Part shown: positions 23,086-34,806 of the stretch, piece by piece | Layout of the letters: each line of letters starts with the position of its first letter | How positions within the stretch are numbered: the stretch's first letter is position 1 | NCBI RefSeq assembly: GCF_019649055.1 | Contig: NW_026570274.1 | Coordinates: forward strand, 248,001 to 312,000 | From: Paramacrobiotus metropolitanus | Lineage: Eukaryota > Tardigrada > Eutardigrada > Parachela > Macrobiotidae | DNA length: 64,000 nucleotides | Direction of reading: 5' to 3' | Made by a program: the position numbers and the translations under genes | The notes under the pieces: generated by a model | What the model was told of the DNA's origin: nothing | The model's input: only the letters and a program-made list of their open reading frames with translations | The model's database searches: none

Positions 23086-24193
23086 TCAGTTACCACTCCT
23101 TTGTGCGGTCGTCAGCAATGCTCGACCACTACTGTACAGATGAACGAATGTTGACCTTGCTCTTACTCGGCATGCACCAAAAAGACCCACAATTGTCGTC
23201 CTCAAATCTTTGACACCGACTACGACGGTTAGCGCATCGAAGAAGGCTTGTGCTTCCTGTAACCAGTTCCCGAATTGAATCCATTCTTCGGGGAATTTGT
23301 AATCACCAAACCTTTCGGCTAACAGCGATAGCGTTGACGGTGTCCAGCAAAACACAACGCCAACCGTCAGCAATGTTAGCACGATGAATGCACTGCGATT
23401 TTCTTTGTATCGAGAGCGTAGCTCATCGCTTGAGGTAAAAGCTTTATCAACCGCATGATTACTACCGTTATTAGCCGGATTCGTGGAGCGCGTTCGCCAG
23501 CGCTCATCCAGTTCAAACCGAACAACTTTTTCGCGTTTCCATTTCATAGTTTTCCACAAACGAAACGGGTAAGAGATAATAATGAAAATGACCGGCGCGT
23601 GAACGGTCACTGGTTCCAGAATTTGTATATACAGGAAATACGCCGGTTCATTATACTGACATCCATACAGTTCGCCGGGTAAACGATACCACCAGGCATC
23701 AATTATTAAAATCGGCAGACACACGGCATGTACGCCTATCCATAATATGGTAACACACGTAATAATGGCTAAGCGACTGGTATGGTACTGGAAGTAGGAA
23801 TGCGGAAAGGTCACCGCCCAGATGCGATTGCTGGTAATTATGAATTCCGACCAGATGACGCCGGTTGACGGATTGTTGGCTGCATAGCGGTAAATATCAC
23901 ATAAGACACTTCCAGGCCACCAATTTGGTTTCATCCATAAAAATAATAGTGTCGTAGTATGCTGATAAGAGTAAATAACCAAGATTGGCGATCAGGAGAT
24001 TGATTAGGTAGATGTTGAACTGCGTGCGCAGATTCCGGTTTGCGAGCAGCTGCGATAAAATTGCCGCATTAAAAATGATGGTAGTTGTGCTGGTGAAAAT
24101 CTTGAAACCAGCAACAAAATTCCACCGTACGTTGGTGAAATTGCTGTCGAACTGCGGTACGGTCGCGTTCGTTGTGTTATCTACGTCAGACAT
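23086..24193 (-). pseudogene. Rhodopsin-like GPCR with +1 frameshift
   Basis: Encodes a class A GPCR of the local family in two overlapping frames. The first frame begins MSDVDNTTNATVPQF with sequons and runs through helices 1-2 to SAYYDTI. The second resumes at WMKPNWWPGS and runs to the stop, with TSNRIWAVTFPHSY in helix 3, VVFCWTPSTL in helix 6 and a long third intracellular loop. The switch falls at about 23937-23950, in a run of five T on the coding strand. Removing one T would join the frames as seen in the related fragment at 31453-31813. Everything else is intact over 1.1 kb, so this is either a very young pseudogene, a strain allele or a homopolymer error in the assembly. Confidence 0.7.
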
Positions 24194-26071
24194 TATGACA
24201 TAGGTGTTTCCAGTAACAAACTTCAGGAAAGCTGCAAGATGCAAGACATCGATCTGTGTATTGATGATATTAGGTTCAAACTCTGATCGTTCAAACGGCA
24301 CCAGTGGCTTCGGTGGCGTGGCTTGCCTCTTTCGTCACTGATTTTTTACAGTAACTAAAGCGGGTCAATATTTTTTAAAACTTTCAAGTACTCTAAAAAG
24401 AGCAAGATCTCGTGAATCTGCCAAAACAAAAAAACTGGAAGAGAAACGAATCAGGAAAGAAATAACAGAAGGTGGCCCACTTAAGTGTATGTTGCCCATT
24501 TACTTATCATAGTGGCCCACTTAAGTGTTTTTACGGGTAGTGCTTAAAGCCACTACGGCTCAGTCGGCCAGCGTGGGAATCGGTATATTTTAATGAGGCT
24601 TGAATAGTTTCGAGGGAACGAGAAATGCCAGTAATTTTACTAATAGTTTATGCATTGCTTTCTACAAATACGTATACCAGTACCGTCTTAATGTGGTTGG
24701 TAATCATTGAACTCAGAACATACCGAGATTTATGTTTTCATATTTTGCTTAATGCGACCAATTTATCCCGTATTTATGATACAGAACAATTCTCGTCGAT
24801 TTGCAAAAATTGCACTCAAGGAAGCCTAATATGTATACGCTATTGATTTTACTACTCTAGTATCTTCGAAATACAGTACAACTGCTCCTGCGTAGGGTTT
24901 AATTCCGATAATTATCAAAGAAAACCGGGAAATTTTTGTAGTAAACAGTATAGTCGACTAATTGTAAGGTGAAAAGAAAACTGCTTGTACCACGCATTAA
25001 GTGAGCAACGACGGCAATGGTTGGAAAAGGTTCCAGGGTCATGGAATCAAATAAAAGTACGACAACCGGGAGCGAGAAACACCTGGCTGGATCGCAGGTC
25101 TAAATTTATTACATTGTTTGGTTTGGACTTAAAATATGGTGAGATATGCAAAGCTCAAAAACAGCTTGTATAAAAAACAAAATGAGGAGAGATACGCAAA
25201 AATAGAGTGCTTAGGATCAGAGGCACTGTTACAGTATTTCAACGGAAAATCCATTTCTACAGCTTGACGTGGGGGACATTCTATAGCTTGACGCCATTAA
25301 AACGGATAAAAGCAGTTTGGCAGAGGAAACCTGACACTGCCAAGATTTCACAGGAGGATGCTGTAATACGTTTCCGTTTCTTATGCCTGCGGGAACAAAT
25401 TACGAACAAAATGGAGACCGAAACCGGCAGAGTTACCGTCGCAGCTACTGCAAAGCTGTAAATCGCATGATTTAAGCCGCGCATAATTTACGCAGAGCTA
25501 CATTTGGCGCGAATAGAAATATCCAGCACAATGACTATATGACAGATACATATACGAGAACTGTGTGTATTACGAGTTATAATCACACATAATAATCACA
25601 CATAATGGCGAGATTATAATGCTATAGCACTTACATAAATCAAAAGTTACTGTAGTTGTTTTGAATAGCACGGCGTACAAGTTTGAAGTTGCAAAAAATA
25701 ACTGCGAAACGCAATTGTGGATCATTAAAATGCATCAACTTACGATGCTGTAAAATTTAGATACCATGTGGACATGTGTTTCTTGATGGTTGACATACTG
25801 GAAATGAACGCGTAAAGTGGCACGTGCTGCCACTTCAACATAACGCCGGTCTAGCACTGGGCACAGGATGTTGTAGACTTGTAGTTAACGACACAAGCTC
25901 GATTTCTGCTTTCTTTAGCAAAACTTGTCCACGAGCAGGATGTCCATGGGTTCTGGGTGCACAAATTTGCACCACTTCATACGCAGTCCAGGGTACCGCG
26001 TGAAAGTTTTACGGTACCTCGAATGCCGATGGATATCCGGTTGGAGGACGCTCAATGAACAGCAACTTTCC
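24194..26071. other. Gene-poor stretch before the Gln-rich repeat gene
   Basis: 1.9 kb without a supportable gene. A short direct repeat, TGGCCCACTTAAGTGT, occurs twice at about 24473-24489 and 24512-24528. Open frames of 60-84 codons around 25.0-25.5 kb have no recognisable features. Confidence 0.4.
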
Positions 26072-26079
26072 TATATAAA
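26072..26079 (+). promoter_or_regulatory. TATA box of the Gln-rich repeat gene
   Basis: TATATAAA lies about 120 bases upstream of the ATG of the repeat protein, with a CAGTCA initiator-like sequence about 30 bases further on. Position and sequence fit a strong core promoter. Confidence 0.6.
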
Positions 26080-26196
26080 TGCACCGCGGTCCAGTTAAAG
26101 CCACAGTCACTTATTCTCTACCTTAACCAAAAGTCCAAAACAAGCCCTTCTGGTGTAAAGTTTGATTAAATCGTGTGATTTATTTTAAAAACAACC

Positions 26197-27056
26197 ATGA
26201 AGGCAGCTTTGGTATTTCTTGCGTTAGCCGGTGAGTCAACTTCACAGTCTGTACTACAGAAATGCAAGCGCACGTTTTGCCGCACATATTTGCACAGTTT
26301 ATGCCACTGTTTATTAGAAACATTAATTTTTACGACATACTGATGCAGTCGTCATCTCTCATCAGCGATATCAAAGGGGGCTAATATCTGAACATCCAAG
26401 CGGGACTTCTGTGGCATATGCATGGGTGGTGTTGTTAACTCTGTTATGTTACAGGCCTTGTCGCCGTTATGCACGCCCGCCCAACTCAGCAACAGCAAGG
26501 ACCTCCTCAACAAGGAGGCCAACAACAAGGCCAACAAGGTGGTCCCCAACAAGGTGGTCAGCAACAAGGCGGTCAGCAACAACAAGGCAGTCAGCAAGGA
26601 CCTCCCCAACAAGGAAGCCAACAACAAGGCCAACAAGGTGGTCAGCAAGTTGGCCAGCAAGGACCTCCCCAACAAGGAAGCCAACAACAAGGCCAACAAG
26701 GTGGTCAGCAAGGACCTCCCCAACAAGGAAGCCAACAACAAGGCCAACAAGGTGGTCAGCAAGGTGGCCAGCAAGGACCTCCCCAACAAGGAAGCCAACA
26801 ACAAGGCCAACAAGGTGGTCAGCAAGGTGGTCAGCAAGGACCTCCTCAACAAGGAAGCCAACAACAAGGCCAACAAGGTGGTCAGCAAGGTGGTCAGCAA
26901 GGACCTCCCCAACAAGGAAGCCAACAACAAGGCCAACAAGGTGGTCAACAGCAACAAGGTGGTCAGCAAGGACCTCCTCAACAAGGTGGTCAGCAACAAG
27001 GTGGTCAGCAACAGCAAGGCCAACAAGGTGGTCAGCAAGGTCCTCCCCGAAAATAG
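26197..27056 (+). CDS. Secreted Gln/Gly/Pro repeat protein
   Basis: About 211 residues in two exons: 26197-26230 and 26455-27056, phase 1, donor GTGAGT, acceptor TTACAG. The signal peptide spans the intron (MKAALVFLALAG, then LVAVMHA). The mature protein is almost only Gln, Gly, Pro and Ser, built on a unit of about 21 residues, GPPQQGSQQQGQQGGQQGGQ, present about six times with length variants. No Cys, aromatic or acidic residues occur in the repeat. This composition suggests a disordered, extracellular structural, adhesive or hydrated matrix protein, comparable in general style to Gln-rich salivary or silk-like proteins; no homology is claimed. The start is supported by the TATA box, the signal peptide and continuity across the intron. 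Confidence 0.75.
26490..27050 (+). repeat. Tandem coding repeat, about 63-bp unit
   Basis: Units share CAACAAGGAAGCCAACAACA and GGTCAGCAAGGACCTCC blocks, with 9-bp (GGTGGTCAG) expansions and contractions between copies. Because the unit is built from CAA/CAG/GGT triplets it lacks stop codons in other frames as well. Near identity of the central units implies recent unequal exchange. Confidence 0.85.
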
Positions 27057-28228
27057 TTTTGCGAAATTGTTTTGTCGCGTAATAATGACTTCGACGAGCG
27101 ATATGTCATTGGATTAATGTAAGGCAGTTATGTTTGCCTCCTTCAGTTAATGCTGTGACTTGTCTGCCATTGGCTTTCATAAACCTGAATTGTGATACTC
27201 AACAAGTGCAACAACATACAAACTATCTCGAACCAGTCCGTTTCCGGCAATGCATATTAGGAAGAATCACTACAGAAACTTATTCTACAGATGCAGTCGT
27301 TGTAATGCGAACAGGTTGCGTTTAATGGGGCGCTAAAAAAATTATAATTTGTTGGGGTCATCCAACACTTGTTCCGGTGCTCACAAACCGGTTTTAAACT
27401 GTAGTTAGCGTTAAGCTGCTTCGTGTAAGCGACTAAGCGAAAACTAAAGGCCTCTGCGAAGTAGTGAGACGGAAGATCAGTCATGCTGTACAGTCTGCAC
27501 TACAGGTTGTCGCGCTTTATATTTTCCCCTACCGTTCCCCGCCATCATTTTAAACTTTGAAGAAAATGCTAGAGAACTTCTCCGCAACTAGATGTGGCGG
27601 ACATAAACGATTGTCATACCAGTGTAAACAAATTTTTCGCATGTATGTATGTATGCGCGTTTGGTTCAATGCGACCGGGTCAAATCCCTTTAAAACATCG
27701 AAATGGTTACGGGCGAGAGTATATCGCGCGAGTAGTACTTTGACTACGCGCGAGAGTTTCTCGCGCTAAGTCAATTAGGGTAAGCACGCGCGCGACTTAC
27801 CGAAATTAAAAAGTTATCAATTTTGAACTGACTATTATTATACCTGAATTAATAACCAAGGTCAAAATTAATGTTATACTAGTGGCCGAATAATTTCTTG
27901 CATATATGCCAGTACTGTGTGCAAGCCGGCATAATTTCGTATTACAAGCCGGCACAATTGAGCTCCCTACCGGTACTCGTGACGGTTATAACTCTTCTTT
28001 TGTAATATTTACTCCTCTAAAATGGACTCGCCTTTGCTTAAAACTGGAGATCGTTTTATGTCATATGAAGCAGCTGTAAAAGCTGTCCAAGATTAAGCAC
28101 AACTGATCAATCAAGTTTTTGCAAATCCTGGAGGAAACGCAAGGACATCGAAAACACATCCGTACCATGCAACTTTCCGATACAGTTCCGCCCGCCTTTA
28201 ATCTAATGATGCTTCAAAAATCTCCGTT
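27057..28228. other. Intergenic with short GC-rich palindromic patches
   Basis: No supportable gene. Around 27713-27775 lies a small inverted arrangement of CGCGCGAG...CTCGCGC. At 28023 a short frame begins MDSPLLKTGDRFMSYEA and stops after 24 codons; it may be the 5' edge of the mobile-element fossil that follows. Confidence 0.35.
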
Positions 28229-28881
28229 GGCTTGAGATTGGGAGTTGCCATATGCGAACCTCACGAATGTATGAAGTGCCAAAAACACGTTGATAAATAC
28301 GGACATCATGGCCTATCCTGTGCGTTCTCCGCAGGTAGACATGCATGCATCCGCGTCTTGGCGGACTGAACGACATCGTTTGCCGGTCCTGTGTTTCAGC
28401 AGGGATCTCTGCGAAGTTGGAGCCTCGCCGCACGTCACATACGTCCGAACAACGTCCTGATGGCTGCACAACCTTCGCTTGGCAGAGAGGCTGAGAGAGG
28501 GATGTGTCTAGCTTGGGACGTCACGTGTGTCACGGTGTGTGGGCACTGTTGCGCGTTCCCACATCAAGTACGGTGGTAAACGCAGGCGCAGCTGCGTTGG
28601 AAGCGGAAGAGAAGAAGTCGCGGCTCTACTCGTACTTGAGTGGCAGATACATCTTTGCTCTTTTAGCTTTTGAAACAATGGGCCCCTGGGGACCGTCAGC
28701 TATCGGCATTATTAAAAAACTCGGCAGACGACTGAAACAACACACAGGCGAAATGCGTTCCCATGAATTTTTACGTCAACGATTGTCACTTGAAATTCAG
28801 CGAGGCAACGCGGCATCGGTTTTGGGAACAATGGAAGGAGCAGAAAAGTTTAATGAAATTTTGATGTTGTCGAAATTTTGA
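28229..28881 (+). mobile_element. Retrotransposon reverse-transcriptase C-terminal fossil
   Basis: Three reading frames together give the C-terminal part of an RT-type retrotransposon polyprotein. Frame one (28229 onward) reads CQKHVDKYGHHGLSC and SAGRHA, then meets a stop. Frame two (about 28381-28490) reads SAGISAKLEP and RPDGCTTFAW. A third piece reads CLAWDVTC near 28505-28530. The last frame, to 28881, reads FETMGPWGPSA, LGRRLKQHTGE and RLSLEIQRGNAASVLGTM. These blocks in this order are typical of RT-containing elements in many invertebrates. At least three frameshifts and a premature stop show it is dead. The upstream RT catalytic core is missing from the window. Confidence 0.7.
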
Positions 28882-28913
28882 TGTTTTCCGTTATTTTCAG
28901 GATAAATATTTTA

Positions 28914-28955
28914 ACTAAATAGTTTACTGTCTAATTATGACGTAAACTATTTAGT
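28914..28955. repeat. Short perfect inverted repeat
   Basis: ACTAAATAGTTTA is followed 16 bases later by its exact reverse complement. It lies just past the retrotransposon fossil and may be a hairpin or a remnant of the element's 3' end. Confidence 0.6.
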
Positions 28956-29275
28956 GTTTGACAAATGCATTCATTTGTTGACAGGAAGCGCCGGTGCTCC
29001 GTTGCGTTCGTCGCCTTTGATCTCGTCCTCCTCCGGATAGTGGCTGGGATCGCGCATACTGATGGCCGGAAGAGTTCGGTGTTGACGGTCGGCCGGGTGA
29101 CATCGTTCTCTTGATCGAGACCTGCTTGTTCCTGGTCCTCCTTCCCGATACTGCGGAATTTCGCCTGACCTTCGAGCAGCTCACGCGGTCAAATTCCGAC
29201 GTCCGCGTCCAGTTGGAAGCATGAAATTGACTCATTCGAATGATGCAAAAATATCGACGAAATCCCTACCCATTT

Positions 29276-29490
29276 TTTGACGAAATATCTGCGGAATATT
29301 TTGCCATTATTCTGAAAAAATATCCGTGGACTATTTTGTAATAATCTGACGAAGTATCTGCTGAGTATTTGGCCATTTTGCGAAACAAAATCCGCGGATT
29401 ATTTTGCAATTTTTTTAAGAATTATCTCCGGATTATTTTGTCAATTTTGCAAGAAATACCTGCGGAATATTTTGCCATTTTTTTATGATT
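29276..29490. repeat. Diverged minisatellite, about 55-60 bp unit
   Basis: Four diverged copies of a unit of the form GAAATATCTGCGGAATATTT followed by TGCCATTTT can be read: near 29280, 29341, 29390 and 29445. The copies differ by substitutions and small indels, so the array is old. Confidence 0.6.
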
Positions 29491-30266
29491 TGTGTTTGAC
29501 ATGAGAAAAGTCGAATGCGGAAATGGACATCATTTTCCCCAGCAATCTTTCGGTCGGCAGCGATGTCCGGTGATTTATGTTAACGACAGCGCGCGGCCTG
29601 CGAATTTGGGACGATAATCGTGCTTTTCTTGGAGTTTTCTTTTGTCGCTGTATTCCACCGCTTTTGAGCGTTCTGGACAGTTTTTCGGCTGATTTTATGT
29701 TAACCTTATTGTGTGATTTCTATGTTGCGTCTTCATTAAATGTTTTACTTGGTTTGATGAATAGTTATATGAATACTAACTAAGTAACAAGGGTCCTCGA
29801 CACTTTGCCGTTCTACTCTATGTTCTCCCGTTCCACACATCCAATCTGCACGCTCTAAAGTGCTACAGAATCCTCTCAGTGTCGAGAGTGTTCCTGCATC
29901 ATAAATTTTCTGGAAAGCTCAATCCCCACAGTCCAGTGGTCACTCAAAAGCTTGTTACCATGGTGGCCATTAGCTTAACATGGGCTTTCTGTAAATCCTC
30001 AGATTGTTACTTACTATGGGCACAGAAGCACACTCTGTTAACATCTTCCAAAAATTCAAAAGTTTGCTCGTACCTCCTTAATGTAATAAACATCGTGCCA
30101 ATCAACTCAAACAGCAATTAGTTATTTCGCAGGAAACAGCAATTATTTAAATATTTATTATTATGCAGTTAACCTTTTTACATGTTCAAAATCATCAGAC
30201 ATTATTCATCCGCGCTGGGCTTGTATTCTATTTAAGCGCGGCTGTTTAGCTTTTATCTGGACTTAC
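29491..30266. other. Intergenic region
   Basis: No gene, RNA or clear repeat recognised. Confidence 0.35.
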
Positions 30267-31147
30267 GCTGATATACTCGCATGTACGGCACCGGCGAAGC
30301 CGGTTGCCGTACATGTGAGACGCAATGCAGATGCGTTGCCGTACGCAATGCAGATTTGGATAGCTGTGACTGAATGGTGTTTCTTAATTTTTGTATCTTT
30401 CAGTTAGCGGTTAATGTTGGTCATTTTATAGTTGTTAATGACTGAAAGTGGAATACGTTAATACAAAAACATAAACTGAAATCGTGCTTAAAATACTTCG
30501 TTTTGCGACTCGATGCCTGTTTTGCCTGTGCGATGCGATTCATACATAGGAATTCTTTACCTAAAAATGATTTATTAAGGTAGTAATTTTGACCGCTAAA
30601 GGCAGGTTTAGATAATTTGGTTTTTACCGAAAGTTTTGACTTCATCTGTCGTTTACCAGATAGATATTATAAACTGCCAAAATTAAATTAATTTGATTAA
30701 GCAAAAAATTTCCTGGAAAGTAATGTAATGTTAGCAGTTAGAAGATAATGTTACCAACAGTAGGCGATCTTTTGATTTAGCTCACGTTAATGAATGGAAA
30801 TTATTGACGATTATTTTGTGCATTGTGGCCACTATATGTACTACGATAACTTTCGAAATTACTTTGTAAGCTGGTGAATGCACTCATTCCAATTGGTGCA
30901 GTACTAGGTTAGAGCCGTTACTAATTAGTTGTTCTAAAAACAACGTCTACAATGATTAACGTACCAAAACTGGATAAAGAGGTTGGCTTCCAGGCGCTAT
31001 TTTGCTCCACCCTTTCTCAACGCTCCACCCTTCCTCAATGACCTTTCAATTCAGCAACTCAACGTACAACAACTTCCTCAATGACCTTTCAATTCAGCAA
31101 CTCAACGCAACCGGCTTCGCCGGTGCCGCACATGCGAGTATATCAGC
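30267..31147. mobile_element. Non-autonomous element with long terminal inverted repeats
   Basis: The left end reads GCTGATATACTCGCATGTAC then GGCACCGGCGAAGCCGG. The right end (about 31104-31147) is its reverse complement, with one mismatch in the first 37 bases. The 880-base body has no coding capacity, as expected for a MITE-type DNA element. Near the right end a 40-base block (CTTCCTCAATGACC...) is directly repeated at 31032 and 31072. No clear target-site duplication was seen. The inner part of the left repeat also folds back on itself (CCGGCGAAGCCGG). Confidence 0.6.
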
Positions 31148-31452
31148 CGGGCTTGGCGGCCCCCGCTACTGGTACGACTGATAAACTCCTATGTACGGAA
31201 GGCTTTGCAGCGCGCTCTACTGAAGTACGAGTACTACTGCGCTATTACTACTTCTACCGCTCCTAATTTACACTACTTTGCTTACTACTGAACAGCAACT
31301 ACCTACTGTCTAGTGTCTACCGTGTTTCTACACTAACTACTGCCACAGCCACTAACCTACGTTGAACGGCCCAGCCGTTACGGAAGACGAAATCTTACTA
31401 TTTGACTCTTAGTGCGCACACATGCAGTGCCGTTGAAATAATAGTACAACGT
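31148..31452. other. Intergenic region
   Basis: A short stretch between the inverted-repeat element and the GPCR pseudogene. No gene recognised. Confidence 0.3.
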
Positions 31453-31813
31453 CTAATGAGAAATTCCGACCAGATAACGCACGTTGACGGATTGTTGACG
31501 GCGTAACAGTACAGATCGCATAATATATTTCCGTTCCACCAATTCGGTTTCATCCACAGAATAGTGTCGCAGTATGCCGTTAACAGCAGGTAACCGAGAT
31601 TGGCGATAAGAAGATTATCAGGTAGAGTTGAATTGCGTGCGCAGATTCCGTTTGGTCAGGAGCAACGATAAAAGTGCGGCGTGCAACACAGAATGTGATG
31701 GTTGTTGTGCTGGTGAAGACTTTCAAACCAGCTACAAAATTCCATCGTATATTGGTAAGATTGTCGTCAAATTCCGCTGATGTCACGTTCGTTGTGTTAC
31801 CAATGGCAGCCAT
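31453..31813 (-). pseudogene. GPCR pseudogene fragment
   Basis: Duplicated 5' third of the GPCR gene at 23086-24193. It begins with an ATG and sequons (MAAIGNTTN) and keeps NIRWNFVAGLKVFTSTTTI. It then loses the frame in helix 1 and regains homology as NLGYLLLTAYCDTILWMKP, ending after VIWSEFLI. At least two frameshifts and loss of helices 3-7 make it non-functional. It is useful because it shows the ancestral reading at the point where the 23.9-kb gene is frameshifted. Confidence 0.8.
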
Positions 31814-34354
31814 TATGGCCCTGATGAGTTAATTTAGTTAAATTATCAGAAAATGATCAGAAAATGAAAGTGCAAAAACAAAACCCCGGAGTAAAAGTAT
31901 TGTGTGTAAGTATATCAATTACAGTAGGCACCGCACAGGGATATACAGTTGTAGGTGGAGTAAGGCGGAAAATATTTTAACGAGGAGAATATTTTAAACA
32001 AATTTTCTCTTTAAACAGTGTTATTGCTGTTAAAAGTGTTAGCACGCTATTTCGCTCTTGGCATCATAATTTTTGCTGTCTAAGATATTTGTCAGATTTG
32101 GCTTGCGTAGTATTTTTCAAAGCTTTTGTAGCGAAATTCCGTTTAAATTTGATTGATTTCTTTCGATGGCCAATAATAAAAGCTAACAGTTTGTTTGTTC
32201 ATTAAAGCATTTAATTTTAATCTGTTTTAAACTGAACCAGCGTACGTAGCTTCCTGGGATCGTGTTTAAAGTGCTTCGCTGCACCCAGTTCTTGCTTCTT
32301 GCAACTACCTATTATTCAAGATCACTTATTTACATAACTGGTACTTACTAATTACTGCAAAGGTATTGGCACCTTTGGATTAGCGGAAGGCGCCGGAGTC
32401 CGTGGAAATTAAAACTGCTATTCGACTAACCGAGAAAACGCAAAATATGTTTAACAAACGCCACTAATTTTGTTTCTAATTAATGCTTTTAATATTCTAC
32501 GGAAATATCTCGCCTTCTGTTTCGGCGTCGGCCTAATGTGGCTAGTAATCATCGACCATACGATGTTTTACGTTATCATAACGAGGGAGATTCCCGAACA
32601 CGTCCGCGTCAGATCAGCATACACTTGGTAATAATAGAATCCTTAGAAATTCAGATATTTTCTTCAAAAATCAAAACACCCCCAGATAAAGAACTCGAAT
32701 TTAGGGATCTCCGAGAAGCCAACACAGGTATGATGGCTGACTTCCATCGAAACGTCAGCAGGCGCCATACGCAATGTCCAGTTGGAAAAATGTACTGAGA
32801 TGAACTTACTAGTATTAGTACGGCGTAGCGATGAGCGGTATTACAAGCTTACCGTACATCAGCTACGTTGATTTGAGTTTTTTTTTAAGTCTCTCGTCAG
32901 GTCACTTAACTTTTTATCCCAGACTAGAAACGTTACAATGGTCAGTTAGAAGCGCAGATGCCGGCTTTTTCACAAAGCAATTCGATCACTCTCTTACACC
33001 ACACTCATCCGATCCGACGGGATCGCATGACCCTTTCGCGTACTGTCAGTGATCAGATTACCTACTGCGTAGTCCAAGCTAAGTGCGATGGCTTATCTTT
33101 CGATGATGTAACGTTTCCTGTTGTTTTTTCATTACGCTCAGCCGAAGACTGAGCACATTTAAGTATGCAACGCTATCAAACAGCAACGAAAACGTATCCT
33201 CCAGCCCCGAGTTGTACATGTCATGCACGTATATTTTTTACCTCTAAATGTGAGCGCTTGTGCTACACTGTATGAACCTATTTTTTAAAAATTTTATCGA
33301 TAGCCATTATGCTATCTCCATATCCTTGTTAACAAGGCCAGATTGTACGGTATCAGATACGGCCAGATTATGCGGTGAAAGGATTTGTATCCTGCTTGTA
33401 AATCACTACTCTATACGGTAGACGATTTTCCTGCAACTGCTTTCTACCGGAAAATATTAGTCTGTACATGTTAAGCAAATAACCTCCGCCGTAAGGGTCG
33501 CAAGGGCTGCTATTGTTTGTGTGATCTCGTGGGAAAACCAATGTTCGACTTAACACGGTATGGTCTCCTGTTTATTGTGTCGGTTTATTTAATTATTTAT
33601 TGCACCTAACACACAAATTGTATCGTTTCGATACGATATAGGTATAAGTGAAATTATTTTACTTACCAAAACTCTCGGATACCGACTATTACCGAGTATC
33701 AAGTCTCTTGCAAAACCGGATTGTTAGTACACTCAGAATATGTTTTTTTTTATAGTTAGCTGTTTCTTTTATTATTATTAGTATGCACTTTTTGTTACAT
33801 AATATTCTGGCTAGCTTCGAATAAGCTCCCAAAAGACCGAGTTTTGTGATAAATTAAGTTTTGTGCTGAAATTTATTAATATATGGTTGTAACTTACTGA
33901 GCTAAAATGGCTTAGTCGCTAAGAACTGCACTAATTCTAGCTTTTTTCGGTGTGTGTACTATGCAGACACTCACTCCCCATACTGTATTAAAAACCTTTC
34001 GTGGTCGTTAAATCAAGGATCGAATCAAGACTTATATTATTTGACGGCTGTTTATGCGCAGAACTCATAAGCTTACTACTTTGTATTTGAAACCTATCAA
34101 AATATCACCTGCGCACCGGTTCCGGGTATATTCAAATCAGCATCGTCGATCCCAGTTGTGATTTACATAGGCTAATTTTGTACGAGTACATTTCGAGCAA
34201 GCGCACTTGCAAAAGAGACTGCAGACCGGGCGGTCATTTAGCGGCGCAGCAGACTGCAAAAAATTATATTACGGGCCAATTGCTGATGTAAATTAATTAC
34301 GCTCCTTGCCAACGTTTGACTTCTAATTTTAACCGCATCAGCACCGAACAGTGT
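31814..34354. other. Gene-poor stretch
   Basis: 2.5 kb in which I find no supportable gene, RNA or structured repeat. Open frames of up to 86 codons (for example 32538-32798) have no recognisable features. Confidence 0.35.
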
Positions 34355-34624
34355 ATGACAGAGATATCCGGGCTGTCAATATTGCCGTCGCGGTCTCATG
34401 TCAGAAAGCATATTTTTCATCGGCTTGGTCCAATTTTTGGCCTGCTTGCGGCCGTTGTTTGCGTTGTAATAAGCTACTCTAACCGTAGTTGTGCGCCGCT
34501 AACCCGAACCCACGCACAAGTCAATATACAATTTCATACACGGCTGGCGCCCAGCAACTTTCACGCTGGACTGTTCCATCTCCGCGAAAAATCTCAGAAA
34601 TCCATCTTAGTCAAACGGCTGTAA
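34355..34624 (+). CDS. Possible small single-pass membrane protein
   Basis: An 89-codon frame from the ATG (MTEISGLSILPSRSHVRKHI). One hydrophobic segment (IFGLLAAVVCVVISY) follows a basic stretch, the pattern of a type II anchor. The rest is polar and ends LVKRL. I recognise no family. It may be a first exon of something larger or a chance frame. It lies just upstream of the F-box/LRR gene on the same strand. Confidence 0.25.
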   Translation: MTEISGLSILPSRSHVRKHIFHRLGPIFGLLAAVVCVVISYSNRSCAPLTRTHAQVNIQFHTRLAPSNFHAGLFHLREKSQKSILVKRL

Positions 34625-34806
34625 TGGAATATTTTTACGCCTTCCGCAAAGCAACATCTTCTGAAAATCATGCTTCCCGTACAATTTATTACGATCGAAA
34701 CAAGCTGATGAATAAGTGGCATAAAAATCTTATTTAAATTTGTATCTGCCAGATTAGTATCTACAAATTTTTTATATTTAATTGGCGATAAAATTGTGGA
34801 TCGAAA

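Noticed and set aside
26352-27038. 228-codon Leu/Thr-rich minus-strand frame
   Set aside because: It is the mirror of the Gln-rich repeat, with no promoter or splice evidence; open only because the repeat lacks complementary stop codons.
26490-27050. CRISPR-like array
   Set aside because: The repeats are contiguous coding repeats without spacers, in a eukaryotic gene.
26411-27117. Arg/Thr- and Asn/Lys-rich frames overlapping the repeat gene
   Set aside because: Shadows of the repeat in the other plus frames; the signal peptide and TATA box support only the Gln-rich frame.
28203-28469. 88-codon minus-strand frame
   Set aside because: Antisense shadow of the reverse-transcriptase fossil, whose plus-strand motifs are recognisable.
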